The notes beneath the pieces were generated by a model. It was not told the DNA's origin, ran no database searches, and saw only the letters and a program-made list of their open reading frames with translations. Of a stretch of 64,000 bases of DNA, positions 33,207-44,297 are shown in pieces (position 1 is the first letter of the stretch; each line of letters begins with the position of its first letter). The position numbers and the translations under genes are program-made. The DNA is from Cladorhizidae sp. MBARI D1340-BT2 (lineage: Eukaryota > Porifera > Demospongiae > Poecilosclerida > Cladorhizidae): positions 20,949,490 through 21,013,489 of the forward strand of contig JAQNBH010000014.1 in NCBI GenBank assembly GCA_028752905.1, in the 5' to 3' direction.

Positions 33207-33961
33207 TGTTTATGCACCCCCTGCTCCTTTCTGTGCTTCTCTCTTGTTCTCTGCTCCTTCGTCTACTTCTCTCTTGTTCCCTGCCCCTTCGTCTACTTCT
33301 CTCGTTCCCTGTCCCTTCGTCTACTTCTCTCGTTCCCTGTCCCTTCGTCTACTTCTCTCGTCTCTCCAGTATTCAAGTGTTATTCTTATCCTGGTATCTC
33401 ATGTTTGTGTAGAATAAAAACATGGTGAAATATCATGCCGGAGACCAAGCAAGCTATACCCAAGACTGAGCAAGTTCTACTCTACCCGTGACAGCAAGAC
33501 CGGAGCTCTACCCAAGACACTCCCTTACATAATTGTGTTTTATATTATGGTTTTATTCTAGTATGTGTTAGCATTTTCACTCTCTTATAATTTGTTTTTT
33601 GTATTATTATTTGTTAGCATTTTGATGGGGAAAACAACCCACTGGCTTTGCATATGGTAGAGGGTTTGTAAATAGATGCTCCATCTTGTGTTGGCATTAT
33701 AATGTGTGTATAATAGTGTGAAATATGAAAATATTCACCCCCAAGAAGATGACAAGGTTTTATAATGCTGGTTAGTTCTGCCCAGTTGGTAAGGAAGGCT
33801 CGATTTTTTTACAGGAAGTAGAGCTATCATGTTGCTTAATATGACCCAAGTTTCATGGGTGGAGTCCCTGCAGAACGGAAGATATAAAAATAATAAGTAA
33901 AATACCTCGTTAATTCGTGAATAAGTTGCCCGCGGGTACTAGGAATACGGCGTGTAATCGG
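33207..33961. other. 3' noncoding part of PB2 with short tandem repeats
   Basis: About five copies of a 26-30 bp unit containing CCTTCGTCTACTTCTCTCG lie at 33222-33370. AT-rich sequence then runs to the right terminus. Confidence 0.7.
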
Positions 33962-33965
33962 TTAA

Positions 33966-34460
33966 CCTTCATTTTCTCAAAAGGGAACTGAATGGACCTG
34001 AAAAAAAAAATTCTCACAGTCAATTTTTATCTGTAGGGCACAATTTTGGTATCATTTTGAAGCTCATTGAATGCTCTGTGAACTTAGAGTCAGAATTTTG
34101 TTTTGTGCCTCTACTCTGGCAATCATCCAGTGTATACATAGTGAACATTTTTTACTGCCATTACTGCTCTATATTATGGGTAATCTGTCACTATGAAAAC
34201 ATGCCCATAGGCACCACTACACCACAAACGGTTTAGTGGGCACTTAGCAATAATCACAACTGAGATTTTTATATATTTTTTCCCCAGAAGGTCATCATCC
34301 CATCTGGAATCTGAATGCAAGGGGGTTATACATAAACGAAATATACCATTAGATAGCATATTCCAAGAGCTACATTTGGCAATAAAATCATCTTTATAGG
34401 AGCTAGCATTGTGGACTTATGAGCTCGGGAGTAATTCTTGTCCATGCCAAGGGAAGCACC
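33966..34460. other. Unassigned sequence
   Basis: AT-rich sequence lies between the PB2 right TTAA and the 28S fragment. No coding or repeat signature is recognised. Confidence 0.5.
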
Positions 34461-34660
34461 TCCTTAAGATCGACTAACCCACGTCCAACTACTGTTCACA
34501 TGGAACCCTTCTCCACTTCAGTCTTCAAATATCTCGTTTGAATATTTGCTACTACCACCAAGATCTGCACCAGGGGCGGCTTCACCCAGGCTCGCGCCAG
34601 AGGCTGCACGGCCACCCCCGCGCCCTCCTACACGTCGAGTCAAGCTCCTCGACCCGACGA
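34461..34660 (-). rRNA. 28S rRNA gene, internal fragment (antisense)
   Basis: The reverse complement contains AGATCTTGGTGGTAGTAGCA, AAATATTCAAACGAGAT and GGGTTCCATGTGAACAGTAG, a conserved block in the first half of eukaryotic 28S. One side joins unassigned sequence and the other joins B3. The fragment also has several substitutions, so it is a relic. Confidence 0.87.
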
Positions 34661-35318
34661 CCGGGTTTATCATGAGCTGAGAAAAGGGAGGAAGGAGATG
34701 GACCCCGTTGTTAGAGGACCCAAAAGGTTCGTGTGGACCCCGTCACGAGTGCAAGACCTGAGAGTCGCGGGAAGATGTGATAAACAAAAACGTGGCTACT
34801 ACATGAGGCTAGAGCAAACGTGGGCCTTGCAACACCCTAACTCGCCATCAAAGGGAACTGCCTTGGGGCAGAAACTCCTGAAACTGAAGAAAATTGGCAT
34901 CACCCCAGCGATCGTCAGACTAGCGATGCAAAGGGGAGAGACCCCTGAGGAGGCAAAGAGAGGAGGGGCCAAAGCCTAGAGAAACACCCCTGAGACCAAG
35001 GATACCACCACAGTGACCCAAACCCATAAGCTTACCCAACAAAAAGAGGAAACAGCAGAAGCCATCGCCCTAACCATGGCCGAAATCCATTGCCCAGACC
35101 CAATTGAGGCCCCAACAGCTGACACCTTCGTCCCACGAAAGAAGCTAACAGGAAGAGTCGACCATGCCAGTTTCCCACGCGAAGTGGAGAAGGTGGACAA
35201 TGTCCTGAACGAGATATTGGAGCAGGAGGGGGAACAAGACATGTGGAGGCTGAACTGCCTCATATATGCAGGGGCAAAAGCTCTGGAGGCCCTACTAAAA
35301 AGAGGAGCAACCACCAGG

Positions 35319-35407
35319 GTAAGCACCCAAACATACCCAAACATACCCAAAATGACAAAGGTAACCCTTTTGATGACAATGTTCTTTCCCCACACAATGC
35401 TGCCCAG
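35319..35407 (+). other. Intron-like segment 1 of family B in copy B3 (89 nt)
   Basis: The segment is GTAAGCACCC...CTGCCCAG, 89 nt, joining the frame of 35013 to the frame of 35447. The position is identical to B2. Confidence 0.65.
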
Positions 35408-35497
35408 GCATGAGAGAGAATCCCCAACCAGGAGAGGACCCCAGAGGTGGACATGCCACAGGCGAGGACAGGAACTGAGCAGGACAAGAGTCCGAGG

Positions 35498-35552
35498 GTA
35501 AGCCAAGTAGATTCCGAGGTGAGAAAGAGGGTCATGCACTTAAATCTCACAG
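35498..35552 (+). other. Intron-like segment 2 of family B in copy B3 (55 nt)
   Basis: The segment is GTAAGCCAAG...CTCACAG, 55 nt. Its removal joins ...KSPR to the frame that carries the RT (35553 onwards) with no stop until 35893. Confidence 0.62.
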
Positions 35553-37281
35553 GGAGACAGAAACCAACACCCAAGACAACACAAGGGACCAAAGAAGAAA
35601 TCGAGATGGATATGGAAGGGAGCGAACCAGAAGATAAAACACCTAGAAAGCCCTAAGGAGCTAAGGAGGAATCTTGGGTGGCTCACCTTGGAGATTACGG
35701 CAAAAGGAGCAGGACGAAATATCAGCAGGAGGCGAAAAAATCGGAGGTACAAGCTCAGGAAACGTTGGGGAGGAGACTCCAGAGGTAAATTGAGCGTATC
35801 AAGATTGAAAGAGCTCCGCACAAGAACGAAAGCCCTACTGAGAATCAGAACCAGAGTAAACCGCCGGAAGGCAATTTACCTGAGAAAAAGATAAACAAAC
35901 AAGCACTTCAGCACGTCCGGCCCGAGGAGCCTCAAGGGGAAACCAAAGAGATCAAAGATAAGCCCGGAGCAGGCACAAAAGATAGCCACCTTCTGGAGCG
36001 AACTATGGGGTACAAAGGGAGAATGGGACCCGAAGAACGAAGTCATCAAGAGCTGGATAGCCGAAACAAGGGAAAAGGTGAAGGGGGCAGAAGAAGGAGA
36101 GTACAACAAAGAAGAACTATGGAAGCGGGCAATGGCCAAAGGAGGAAAGTGGAAGACACCTGGCCCAGACAGAATACAAGGAGCGTGGTCCCTGATCCTC
36201 CCAAAAATGGCAAAGATCATGGGCGAACTGGTGTGGGAAACAATGGAGGGTGAGAAGGAGGTCCCCAGTTGGTTAGTGAAAGGCAGGACAGTCCTGATAC
36301 CAAAGGAAAACTGCGAAGGCAGACCCGAACGGTTCCGCCCCATCACCTGCCTTAACACAGCATATAAGCTGCTGACAGGGATGCTAGCAGAAATGCTGAC
36401 AAGGCATGTGATGGACAGCGGGGTGCTACCTGAGGAACAGAAAGCCATACGCAGAGGCACAAGGGGCTGCCTGGATGCGATAACAATAGACCAGGCAGCA
36501 AATAAGCAAGCCCAAATGGAGAGGAGGGACCTATCGATGGCATGGATCGACTTCAGGAAGGCCTATGATGTCATCCCACACAAGTGGATAAAGAAGGCAC
36601 TGAGAGCGATTAAGACCCCCCCCCCCCTCGATGATCCGGAAGGCAATATCAGGACCGATGGCTATAAACATCGAAATCCAAACCAAACAGGGGACCACCA
36701 CCACCACCACCACCACCATACCAATCACACTAAAAAGAGGAATATTCCAGGGGGACTCATTGCCCCACTCCTGTTCTGCCTGGAATTTCTCACGCCCTGA
36801 GGAAGGAAATTGGTTTTACGGCAGCACACCATACAGGACCACTGACACACCTGATGTTCGTAGATGACCTAAAAGTGTACGCCAGAAACAGAAGCCAACT
36901 AAATGAAGTGGTCCTCAGTGCAGAAAGGACAGCCAGCGCAGTGGGAATGACACTGGGGCTAAAGAAGTGTGCAGTAGTCCACATGGTCAGAGGGAGACAG
37001 AGACGAGGAGGAGGATCAGAGATAACCACCGGGGAAATTATTGGAGAACTGGGAGAGGAGACCTACAAATACCTCGGAGTGGAGCAGAGGTTTGGGGTGG
37101 ACCTAGGAAAAACCAAGGCAGGAATTGAAAAAGAGTTCACCCTAAGAACAAGGGGAAAGTGGGGGTCCCTCCTCACGGCGTAGAGAAAGGCAGAGACCCA
37201 TAACCTGTGGTGTGTGGCGGTACTAAGATACTCCCTGGGGACGATATTCTGGTCAAGAAGTGAAGCCGAAGAACTGGACAG

Positions 37282-37339
37282 GTAAATCTAAACCCAATAC
37301 AAATGTGCTGCCTTAACCACTCTGTGAACTGTATTGCAG
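37282..37339 (+). other. Intron-like segment 3 of family B in copy B3 (58 nt)
   Basis: The segment is GTAAATCTAAAC...GTATTGCAG, 58 nt, essentially identical to B2. It carries in-frame TAA codons and splits codon AGG of Leu-Asp-Arg-Lys-Thr-Arg. Confidence 0.75.
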
Positions 37340-38720
37340 GAAGACACGCCGAATTATGAGGCAATACCAGAGCCACCAGTACGCAGCATCAGTGGCCAGA
37401 CTCTACCTACCCAGAGCAGAAGGAGGCAGAGGACTGCAGAGCATAGAACAAGCATGGGAGCTCGAGACAATTGCAACAGCAAGGTCTACTAGGGAACAGG
37501 GACCACAGAGTGCGAGAGGCAGCAAAATACATCCAGAGAATGGAACGAGGGCGTGGAGTGATGACGCACGCCCAACAGATCGGGGCACATGAAGACATCC
37601 TCACCAAAGAGGTTTGGAACAGTGACACAGGGAGAGAGGGAGACAACTACAGGGAAACAGGGAGAATACAGAGGGATATCAAGGGAAAACAAGCTGCTAC
37701 CTCAGGGGGACAAGGAAAAAGAAAATCCTCCACCGCGAGTTTGCGATACAGACGCTGAAGCCAGAATGCGACCGGAAAGCGACCCATGAATGGCTGAGGA
37801 CAGGGAACTTTCTGGCGAAGTCCGAGAGCCTAATAGTCTCCACCCAAGATGGCACTCTGCAAACGGCGGCATACAAAAGCCGCATCAAGAAAGATGGCAC
37901 TGACCCGAGATACAGGGAATGCGGCGAAGGGATGGAGACAATGGGACATATTCTGGCGGCATGCGACACACATAAGTGGAGCCTCTACAAGGCGAGGCAT
38001 GACAAAGCCCTGCACACCCTCACGAAGTCAGTGGCGAGAAAGATGGGGTGGACAATGCCAAAAAGAATCAGGATGAAGGAGGGGAGCCTACACGGAGGCG
38101 TGATGGAGGGGAAGAGGGACAGAATGTGCAGTGTGTACCGACAATTGAGGAAATGTCAGCAAGGCGGCCGGACCTGATCATGTTAAGAGAGGATGCCAGA
38201 AAGATCAACATCATGGAAGTGGCCTGCGCATAGGAACCCGGAATACAGAAGAGAGAATCACAGAAGCGGCAGAAATACACAGATCTAGCGGCAGACCTGG
38301 CGAACCAGTGGCCCAGGTACCATGTCTCGGTGACGCCCGTAATAATAGGGACAATGGGCGTGGTGAACGGGCTGAGAGCCCAACTGGGAAAGACAGAAAT
38401 CTGGGACAAGAAGGAGATATGGGCGCTGGTCCAGGAAATGCAGAAAGGAGTGCTGACAGACCTCATGCGCATAGTGCGCAGGCACATGGCCACCCACCAC
38501 ACCCGAACCGAACAGAAGAACTGAACTTTATAAGAACGCAATAGCCACATGAAAAATATAAGCATGATTACATGATTACTTAATCACTAAAGACCAAAAT
38601 ACTAAGCGACTCAAGGGAAGTTGGGGATAACAACTCGGGCCCGAGCACAACAACCTCAGTGGTCCTCCGTCAACATCGGCCGTGCAAAAAAAACATGGGG
38701 TCAGAAGCCATCATGGCAAG

Positions 38721-38732
38721 TGTAAAAGTCGT
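38721..38732 (+). repeat. 12-base 18S remnant at the left end of A2
   Basis: TGTAAAAGTCGT matches the family A target AGTAAAAGTCGT with one change. It is all that remains of the 18S gene on the left side of A2. Confidence 0.8.
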
Positions 38733-38819
38733 CTCCAGGTATGCAGACCCGCCTCAACGTGGCCCTGGGATGAACAAGGGTGTGGATTCGTCTGCACTTC
38801 TGGCCAAGTAAGAACTGCA
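38733..38819 (+). ncRNA. HDV-like self-cleaving ribozyme candidate at the 5' end of A2
   Basis: The element start folds in HDV order. P1 is TCCAGG (38734-38739) with CCTGGG (38764-38769). P2 is TGCAG (38742-38746) with CTGCA (38815-38819). P3 is GCC (38751-38753) with GGC (38761-38763), enclosing loop TCAACGT. A P4 hairpin lies in 38776-38800. The J4/2 strand GGCCAAGTAAGAA parallels GGCTAAATAAGAA in El2, and the loop parallels TCATCGT. P4 is imperfect and an alternative P2 (GCAGAC/GTCTGC) exists, so this call is less firm than El2. Confidence 0.5.
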
Positions 38820-38972
38820 CCTCTACATAGGGTAGCTCCCGCGTAGTTGTACACATAGCTCCTAAAGGTCCAGATAAAGAAAGTGGAGCTCCAACCTGCA
38901 AGGGATGCATTGGGGAAAAGGGTGAGGGCCTCAAGAGTTTGTGTGTCTCCTCCCGGCCGAGACGGCAGTCCT

Positions 38973-41900
38973 ATGCCTAGTGGCACTATAGGAGGTAGGG
39001 TGAGCAGTGGTGCAAGCCGAGCTGCTCGACTGGTCAAGCGTATCCAATGGACACCTCAGTTGGACGCTTCGCCGCAAGAAATTATTATTGATGTTGGGCC
39101 CAGGTTATCTGGGGCCCCAAAAAGAGACTTTCCCTGTGGAGAGAGCGCCATCCCGAGTTAATCACGGCGGTTGGTGCGATCGCTGCACGGGTTACAAGAA
39201 TTCTGAAGAGACAGAAGGTAGAGCCATTAGACTCTCCGCCCCGGGCTGGGGCCGGGTCCACGGAGAGAGTTGCGGCAGGAGTACCATCAGCTCTGATGAG
39301 GCCTTCTGTCACTGATGAAACAGCCGCCGTTGATCGGGAAGAATCGAGATTGAGTGTCGTTTGTGATAATGAGTCAGTTGGTGACACTGATCTTAGACGA
39401 GAGCTCCGAACCGAGTTCGAGAGGCAGACTGGGGGAAGGGATGAAGGCAGTTTTAAACATCGTTCAAGGATGCTCTGCAAGGGTATCTGGAAGAACAGTC
39501 CGAACAGTCCCATAGTGCGAAAGGTTGACAAGGGAATGATGAGAATGTGGCTAGATGGCGAATACAGCTCCTGGCGACTCAACTGTCTAGTTTATGCAGG
39601 TTCATTTGTGGTCTGCCGGAAGTCCCGGAAGCCTCGGCCAGAGAGAGTGGGAATCCCTCTGGGGCAGACTAGTATGACAATCAAAACTGCTAGAGTCAAC
39701 GAACTCAGAAAGCTGATCGTTTGGCTTATCTGCGAGGTCACTAGATGCTCCCTCATGCGACGATCCATCATGAGACAGAAGAGACTGGCGGTGTGGCTAA
39801 GGAAGATGTTCGGTAATAAAACCTTACCTGAATTGAGGGCCTTGTTGGAGAATCGTAACGGTTTGTTGAATATCAAGGCCATACAGCTTAGACGCATGAA
39901 GAACAAGGAAAAGGAACGAGGTGAGAGACTGCAGTACCAATCGCACAGCCCTCGTAGTCTCATGGCTGGTGGGAGCAGCGTCGGTCCGAGTAGGAGGCCG
40001 AACGAGTCGGAAGTGAAGAACTTTTGGAACAGAGTTCTCGGTAGGAAGGGTGAATTTGATCTGAAATATAGTTCAGTATCGGGCTGGATCAAGAGCTTGA
40101 GTCATGTTACTAATGACCAAGACCTTTCTAAGTGTGTAAATGAAGCTACCTGGAGTAATGTCGTAGGAAAGGCATATCCGTGGAGGGCAGCAGGCCCAGA
40201 TTTTATCTCAGCATTTTGGTGGAAGTCCTTCCCCACGGCAGCGTCTGGACTGTATGAGTTAGTGAGCGAGGTGATCCTTAGGGAAAAGGAGATCCCCGAC
40301 TGGATGATAGCGGGTTGAACAGTCCTGGTGCGCAAGGATGGTTGCCAGGGGAAGCCGAGCCAGTATCGGCCCATCACTTGTTTGAATAAGAGTTACAAAC
40401 TTTTAACTGGCTTGCTGACGCGGATTATCGAGAATCACGTCTATGAGAAACTGCTCCTACCGATCGAGCAGAAAGCCCTGCGAAAAGGCAGTCGAGAATG
40501 TATTGATCGATGCCCTTTTGGTGGACTCCATGATCGTGCAGGAAGCGACTCGCAAGAGGTGCAACCTGGCTATGGCATGGATAGACTACCAAAAAGCATA
40601 TGATAGAGTGCCCCACGGTTGGCTATTGAAGGTGCTTGAGGCCATCAATCACCCAAAGCTCTCGTATGAGTGCTTGCCAACGTGATTTCGAAGTGGAAAT
40701 CCGTATTCAGCTTGGGATCGGGATGGGACGCGGTTCGGGTCCTCATGGTATTTAAGAGGGTGCTTTTTCAGGGGGACTCCTTGTCACCTTTGCTTTTTGC
40801 CCACTGTATTGCACCTGTGTTACACGCGTTGAAGAAGCAAGGTGAAGAAGTTGGGAATGCTGGTCTTAGGGCTCAAATTTCCCATCTCTTTTTCATGGAT
40901 GACTTGAAGGTGTATGCAGAGGAACCGAGACATTTGGAGCGGTTGATACGTAAAGTGGAAATCGTGTCTAGAGCGGTGGGAATGGAGTTCGGACTGAGAA
41001 AGTGTGCTGTGGCAGAAGAGGACCTCTTGTCAATGCAAGAGATATACTCCTGCCTGATAGTAGAGATATAAGGGCACTCACTTTAGGTAACATGTACAAG
41101 TGCCTTGGTGTCGAGCAGTCATTGAAACCGACCAACGTAAGATCAAGTAGAGACTGGCGATGACGTATTGCAAACGATTGCACAGGATCTGGGAATCCCG
41201 CCGTAACTCAAAGTCAAAGGTGCAAGCAACGAATGGGTGGGCAGTTTCTTTGTACCGATATTTTTTTAGCACGATCAAGTGGACAAAGAGCGATTTGATC
41301 CAGCTTGATCGCCTAACGCGGAAAATCCTTACGCAGAATAAGTGTCATCACGCCAACGCATTGCATCGTTGGAGAGGCTCTACCTTCCCAGGGGGGCTGG
41401 GGGCCAAGGTTTAATCGGTCTACAGAACTGTTGGGAGAGGGAGGTTGTCTCAACGGCGGTGTATCTGGCTACTGCCAAGGATCTGCATTGCAAGGGAGTG
41501 TTTCGACACCAGTTGCTCCTCGAGGGTGAGTCGAGTTGGAACTTCTTGCATGCAGCGCAGGAGGTTCTAGAAAGATATCAGGTGCCCATTTCTATCAGAA
41601 GAGACGGAGCTGTGCTAGATGGGCGCTTAATCTCACCACAGAGAGCATCCCAAATGGTGCGGACAGCCCAGGAGGAGCTTGCAACTGAACACTTGGAGCG
41701 GAAACTTATTCACGGAGTGTATTCCAAACAGTGGCATCTGAAAGGTATGGACGCACTAGCCACACACTCCTGGCTCAAAAATGGAAGATTTCGTGCCAGA
41801 GACCGAAGCACTGATTGTAGCGGCACAAGACGGCGTGCTCTACACCAAGGCATATCGACGACGGGTACTCAAAAGAAAAGATTTCCGAGGAATGCCGGCT

Positions 41901-42442
41901 CTGCAGGAAAGAGCCGGAAACAATTGGTCATCCGCTCGCCGGGTGCACCGAACTTAACTGGCATGACGGAGTTCTTTATCAAGTGTGGCGGGCGCTTTGA
42001 AAAAAGTTGAACGTGACCTTGTACCTTGTCACACTCTATCATGTGGAGGGCCGGAGGCTGGAACGGTGTGTAGGGGTGCTCGAAAATGCTGAAGGAAAAC
42101 TGACAATAGATATCAGTCTGCCTACTGATCGCAGCATCAGCGAAAGGCGGCCAGACTTAGTGTTATCATTCCGGGAAACCTGGCGCATCATGATTTTTGA
42201 AGTGGCATGTTCCTGGGAACCTCTTATTGTGGAAAGGGAGCATGAGAAGAAGAGGAAGTACCGAGAGCTGGCCACCGCGTGTCTGGGTTACCGGGTCACT
42301 GTCAATATTTTTAGTGATCGGCGATCTGGGGACAGTGGGCATTTTCACTTCAGAACTAGCACGAACAGGGATTTTCACGTCACAGGAGATTTCCAACTTG
42401 GTCCGTGAATGTCAGTTCGAGGTCTTGACGAGTGTAGTGTGA
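38973..42442 (+). pseudogene. Family A retrotransposon polyprotein, copy A2, heavily broken
   Basis: The domain order is as in A1. The longest open part (39296-40318) covers the N-terminal and pre-RT region (WRLNCLVYAGSF, RKMFGNKTLPELRALL). A TGA at 40316 replaces an Arg codon. Later frames carry QYRPITCLNKSYK, AWIDYQKAYDRVP, FQGDSLSPLLFAHCIAP and FFMDDLKVYAE (about 40900). The RT active site reads intact, unlike the A1 FQAD change. The nuclease frame near 42007-42300 reads RRPDLVLSF, IFEVACSWEP and EKKRKYRELA, intact where A1 is broken. At least six frame breaks are seen. The C-terminus ends LTSVV then TGA at 42440. Confidence 0.82.
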
Positions 42443-42459
42443 ATCATACAGAGATAACT

Positions 42460-42777
42460 AAACCTCTGACAAGCAAGAGCTTTCAGCTGTGCTCAAAACT
42501 CCTAGTGTTGATTATATACCCTTTGACTGGAAAGCCTTCTTTTTTTTAACCCAGTGCGTAAATGTCCTAGTGCGTAAAACTGGGTAAAACTCCTACTGAC
42601 AAAATTTCACATGAAAATTCCTGGACTTGAAACTTTTTAAAAAATTTTTTTATACCTTGCCCTTCACACTTACCGAGTCCCAGACCTGATGTGTAAAACT
42701 CCAGTGCGTAAAGCTTTTGACTAGCAAGAGCTTTCCCGAGTGCGTAAAACTCTTGGAGTATATATAAAGGTGTTTTG
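42460..42777. other. rDNA intergenic spacer, second copy
   Basis: The GTGCGTAAA cores, GACAAGCAAGAGCTTTCAG and a subrepeat with ACTCTTGGAGTATATATAAAGG match the spacer at 11230-11760. The spacer joins A2 at its left edge. Confidence 0.8.
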
Positions 42778-43110
42778 TTCCTTCTTTCTTTTTTTTCCTT
42801 CTTATTTTTTTCCTTTCTTTTTTTTACTTCTTTTCTTTTCTTCTTTTTTCCCTTCTTTTTTCTTCTTCATTCTTTTTCTTCTTTTTTTCCTCCCCTTCTT
42901 TTCTTTTCTTCTTTCTTCCACTTTTTTTTTTCCTTCTTTCTTTTTTCCTTCTTTCTATTTTCCTTCTTTCTTTTTTCCTTCTTTTCTTTTCTCCCCTTCT
43001 TTTCTTTTCTTCTTTTTCCCCCTTCTTTTATTTCCTTATTTTTTCCTCTTTTCTTTCCCTTTTTCCCCCCTTCTTTTTTTCCCCATTCCTTTCTTTCTTC
43101 CTTTCTTCCT
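42778..43110. repeat. Polypyrimidine tract of about 330 bp in the spacer
   Basis: Almost only T and C occur on the + strand (T runs with CTTCTTT interruptions). The long Phe/Ser/Pro-rich open frames across it are artefacts of this composition. Tracts like this can form triplex DNA. Confidence 0.85.
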
Positions 43111-43329
43111 TGCACTGCCTACGAACTTGTCGAATAGCCAGAGAAAATGCTGTTTTGAGTCTACCAGCGACCACTGTTTTTTTCCCAGCTCTTCTTTTCC
43201 ACCCCTCTCGCCGAAATGTTGCAGACTTTGGGGGGGGTATTTTGGCGTGGACAGAGCCCGTATGGCCCAAAGAAAAAGGGGGGGGGGAAAGGGGGAGGAA
43301 AAAAATGGAAAGAAGGGGGGGGGAAAGAT
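43111..43329. other. 28S-proximal spacer, second copy
   Basis: This shares GTCGAATAGCCAGAGAAAAT and TCTCGCCGAAATGTTGCAG with 11820-11920. G-runs follow next to the 28S end. Confidence 0.75.
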
Positions 43330-43909
43330 CTTTAGGACCATGAAGGCTTAATCTCAGTGGATCATAGCAGCAAGGCTACTCAACAACTTACAATACCCCG
43401 TCCTATTCAAGTCATCTGCAAGGAATCTAGCCGAAGATATCGCCAAGTTGGATCACGCCGGCAGCACGAGAACTTTTACGTCCCACAGGCAACCTGCACA
43501 GTCGATCCAGGCAACCTCCCGAGATGGGCTCCTAAGGCTACTCGTCTGAAATTCCTGGGGATATAGGTCGTCGCCTTCTAGTGTGGATTCTGACTTAGAG
43601 TCGTTCAGTCATAATCTAGCAGATGGTAGCTTCGCACCATTGGCTGTTCAGCCAAGTACAAATGCCAAATGTCTGAATCAACGGTTCCTCTCGTACTGAG
43701 TTGAATTACTATTGCAACGACACTTCATCAGTAGGGTAAAACTAACCTGTCTCATGACGGTCTAAACCCAGCTCACGTTCCCTGTTAGCGGGTGAACAAT
43801 CCGATACGTGGTGAATTCTGCTTCACAATAATAGGAAGAGCCGACCTCGAAGGATCAAAAAGCAACGTCGCTATGAACGCTTGGCTGTCACAACCCAGTT
43901 ATCCCTGTG
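43330..43909 (-). rRNA. 28S rRNA gene, 3' 580 bases (antisense)
   Basis: The reverse complement contains AGTACGAGAGGAACCGTTGA (sarcin-ricin-adjacent conserved block), GGTTAGTTTTACCCTACTGA and CATAGCGACGTTGCTTTTTG, and ends GATCCACTGAGATTAAGCCT. It stops inside CACAGGGATAACTGG, after which unrelated sequence follows. A 3' fragment of a 28S gene, otherwise well conserved. Confidence 0.95.
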
Positions 43910-44297
43910 CGAGCACTATCAAGACGTTAAAACCTCCAGTGTGCATCCATGAGCAGGGAACAGCTGGATATGGCAATCCTCGGGCAAATAATGGCAAATA
44001 TTTATGATGAGGACATGATAGGGAAGAGATCGGACCATGTGATAGTATATACCACGGCAGACGTCTAGGTTGGCCTATTTCACAATGGTATGCGCATCTG
44101 CAAAGTCACCTTTCTGATGCTACATGATGTTAGTAAATACAAGGTCCCTGATGCTGCATGATGTTAGTAAATACAAGGTCACACGAGTACCGTGCAAAAA
44201 TAATATCACAACAATTTTTACCTGGACTCTCCAGGAACTGATAGATTTAAGGGACTGAAAGCGCACTACATTGCTGTGGGACTGACAACTAGACAAC
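43910..44297. other. Unassigned sequence with a 33-bp tandem duplication
   Basis: GCATGATGTTAGTAAATACA and its flanks occur twice in tandem (44116-44181). No gene is recognised. This may be the 5' region of the DUF7869-like gene. Confidence 0.5.

Larger units (their letters stand above)
30680..33965 (+). mobile_element. PB2: complete piggyBac element
   Basis: TTAA at 30680-30683 and 33962-33965 flanks inverted repeats CCGATTAAACGCCGTA and, reversed, CCGATTACACGCCGTA (one mismatch in 16). The body is about 3.28 kb and contains a transposase gene with no disabling change that I can see. It is the best candidate for an active element in the window. Confidence 0.92.
34698..38524 (+). pseudogene. 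Family B polyprotein with three intron-like gaps (DNA-binding, RT, knuckle, RLE), copy B3
   Basis: The N-terminal part starts at ATG 34698 (VWTPSRVQDL..., then a basic region with RLAMQRGETPEEAKR). One TAG at 34977 separates it in the same frame from 35013-35318 (MWRLNCLIYAGAK). Segments 35319-35407 and 35498-35552 act as frame-restoring introns before the RT. RT motifs are RFRPITCLNTAYK, AWIDFRKAYDVIP and MFVDDLKVYA (36853). A third segment (37282-37339) lies in the thumb. The CCHC-like knuckle near 37910 reads YRECGEGMETMGHILAAC, its first Cys apparently changed to Tyr. The nuclease has RRPDLIML then IMEVACA and KRQKYTDLA. Breaks include a stop at 35893, a poly-C shift at 36617, a deletion near 36770 and TAG at 37181 and 38230. 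Confidence 0.8.
34661..38720 (+). mobile_element. Family B non-LTR retrotransposon, copy B3 (longest copy)
   Basis: B3 is the only copy with both a 5' region and a 3' end. It runs from antisense 28S (about 34661) to a 3' UTR with a run of eight A (CAAAAAAAAC near 38690), just before a 12-base 18S remnant that precedes A2. All family B copies lie in the same orientation. Their flanks differ (ITS1, 28S 3' end, 28S interior), so no single target site can be named. Confidence 0.8.
38733..42459 (+). mobile_element. Family A non-LTR retrotransposon, copy A2
   Basis: The 5' end is intact and starts directly after the 18S dodecamer, giving about 240 bp of 5' UTR missing from A1. The 3' UTR is lost. 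Just after the stop codon the sequence switches to rDNA intergenic spacer (at about 42459), pointing to a later deletion or recombination. Confidence 0.85.

Noticed and set aside
34651..34700. HDV-like ribozyme at the start of B3
   Set aside because: The exact 5' end of family B cannot be fixed and no P1/P2 pairing with the HDV order was found.
42740..43351. Phe/Ser/Pro-rich 203-codon frame
   Set aside because: It is caused by the polypyrimidine tract of the rDNA spacer and matches no protein.
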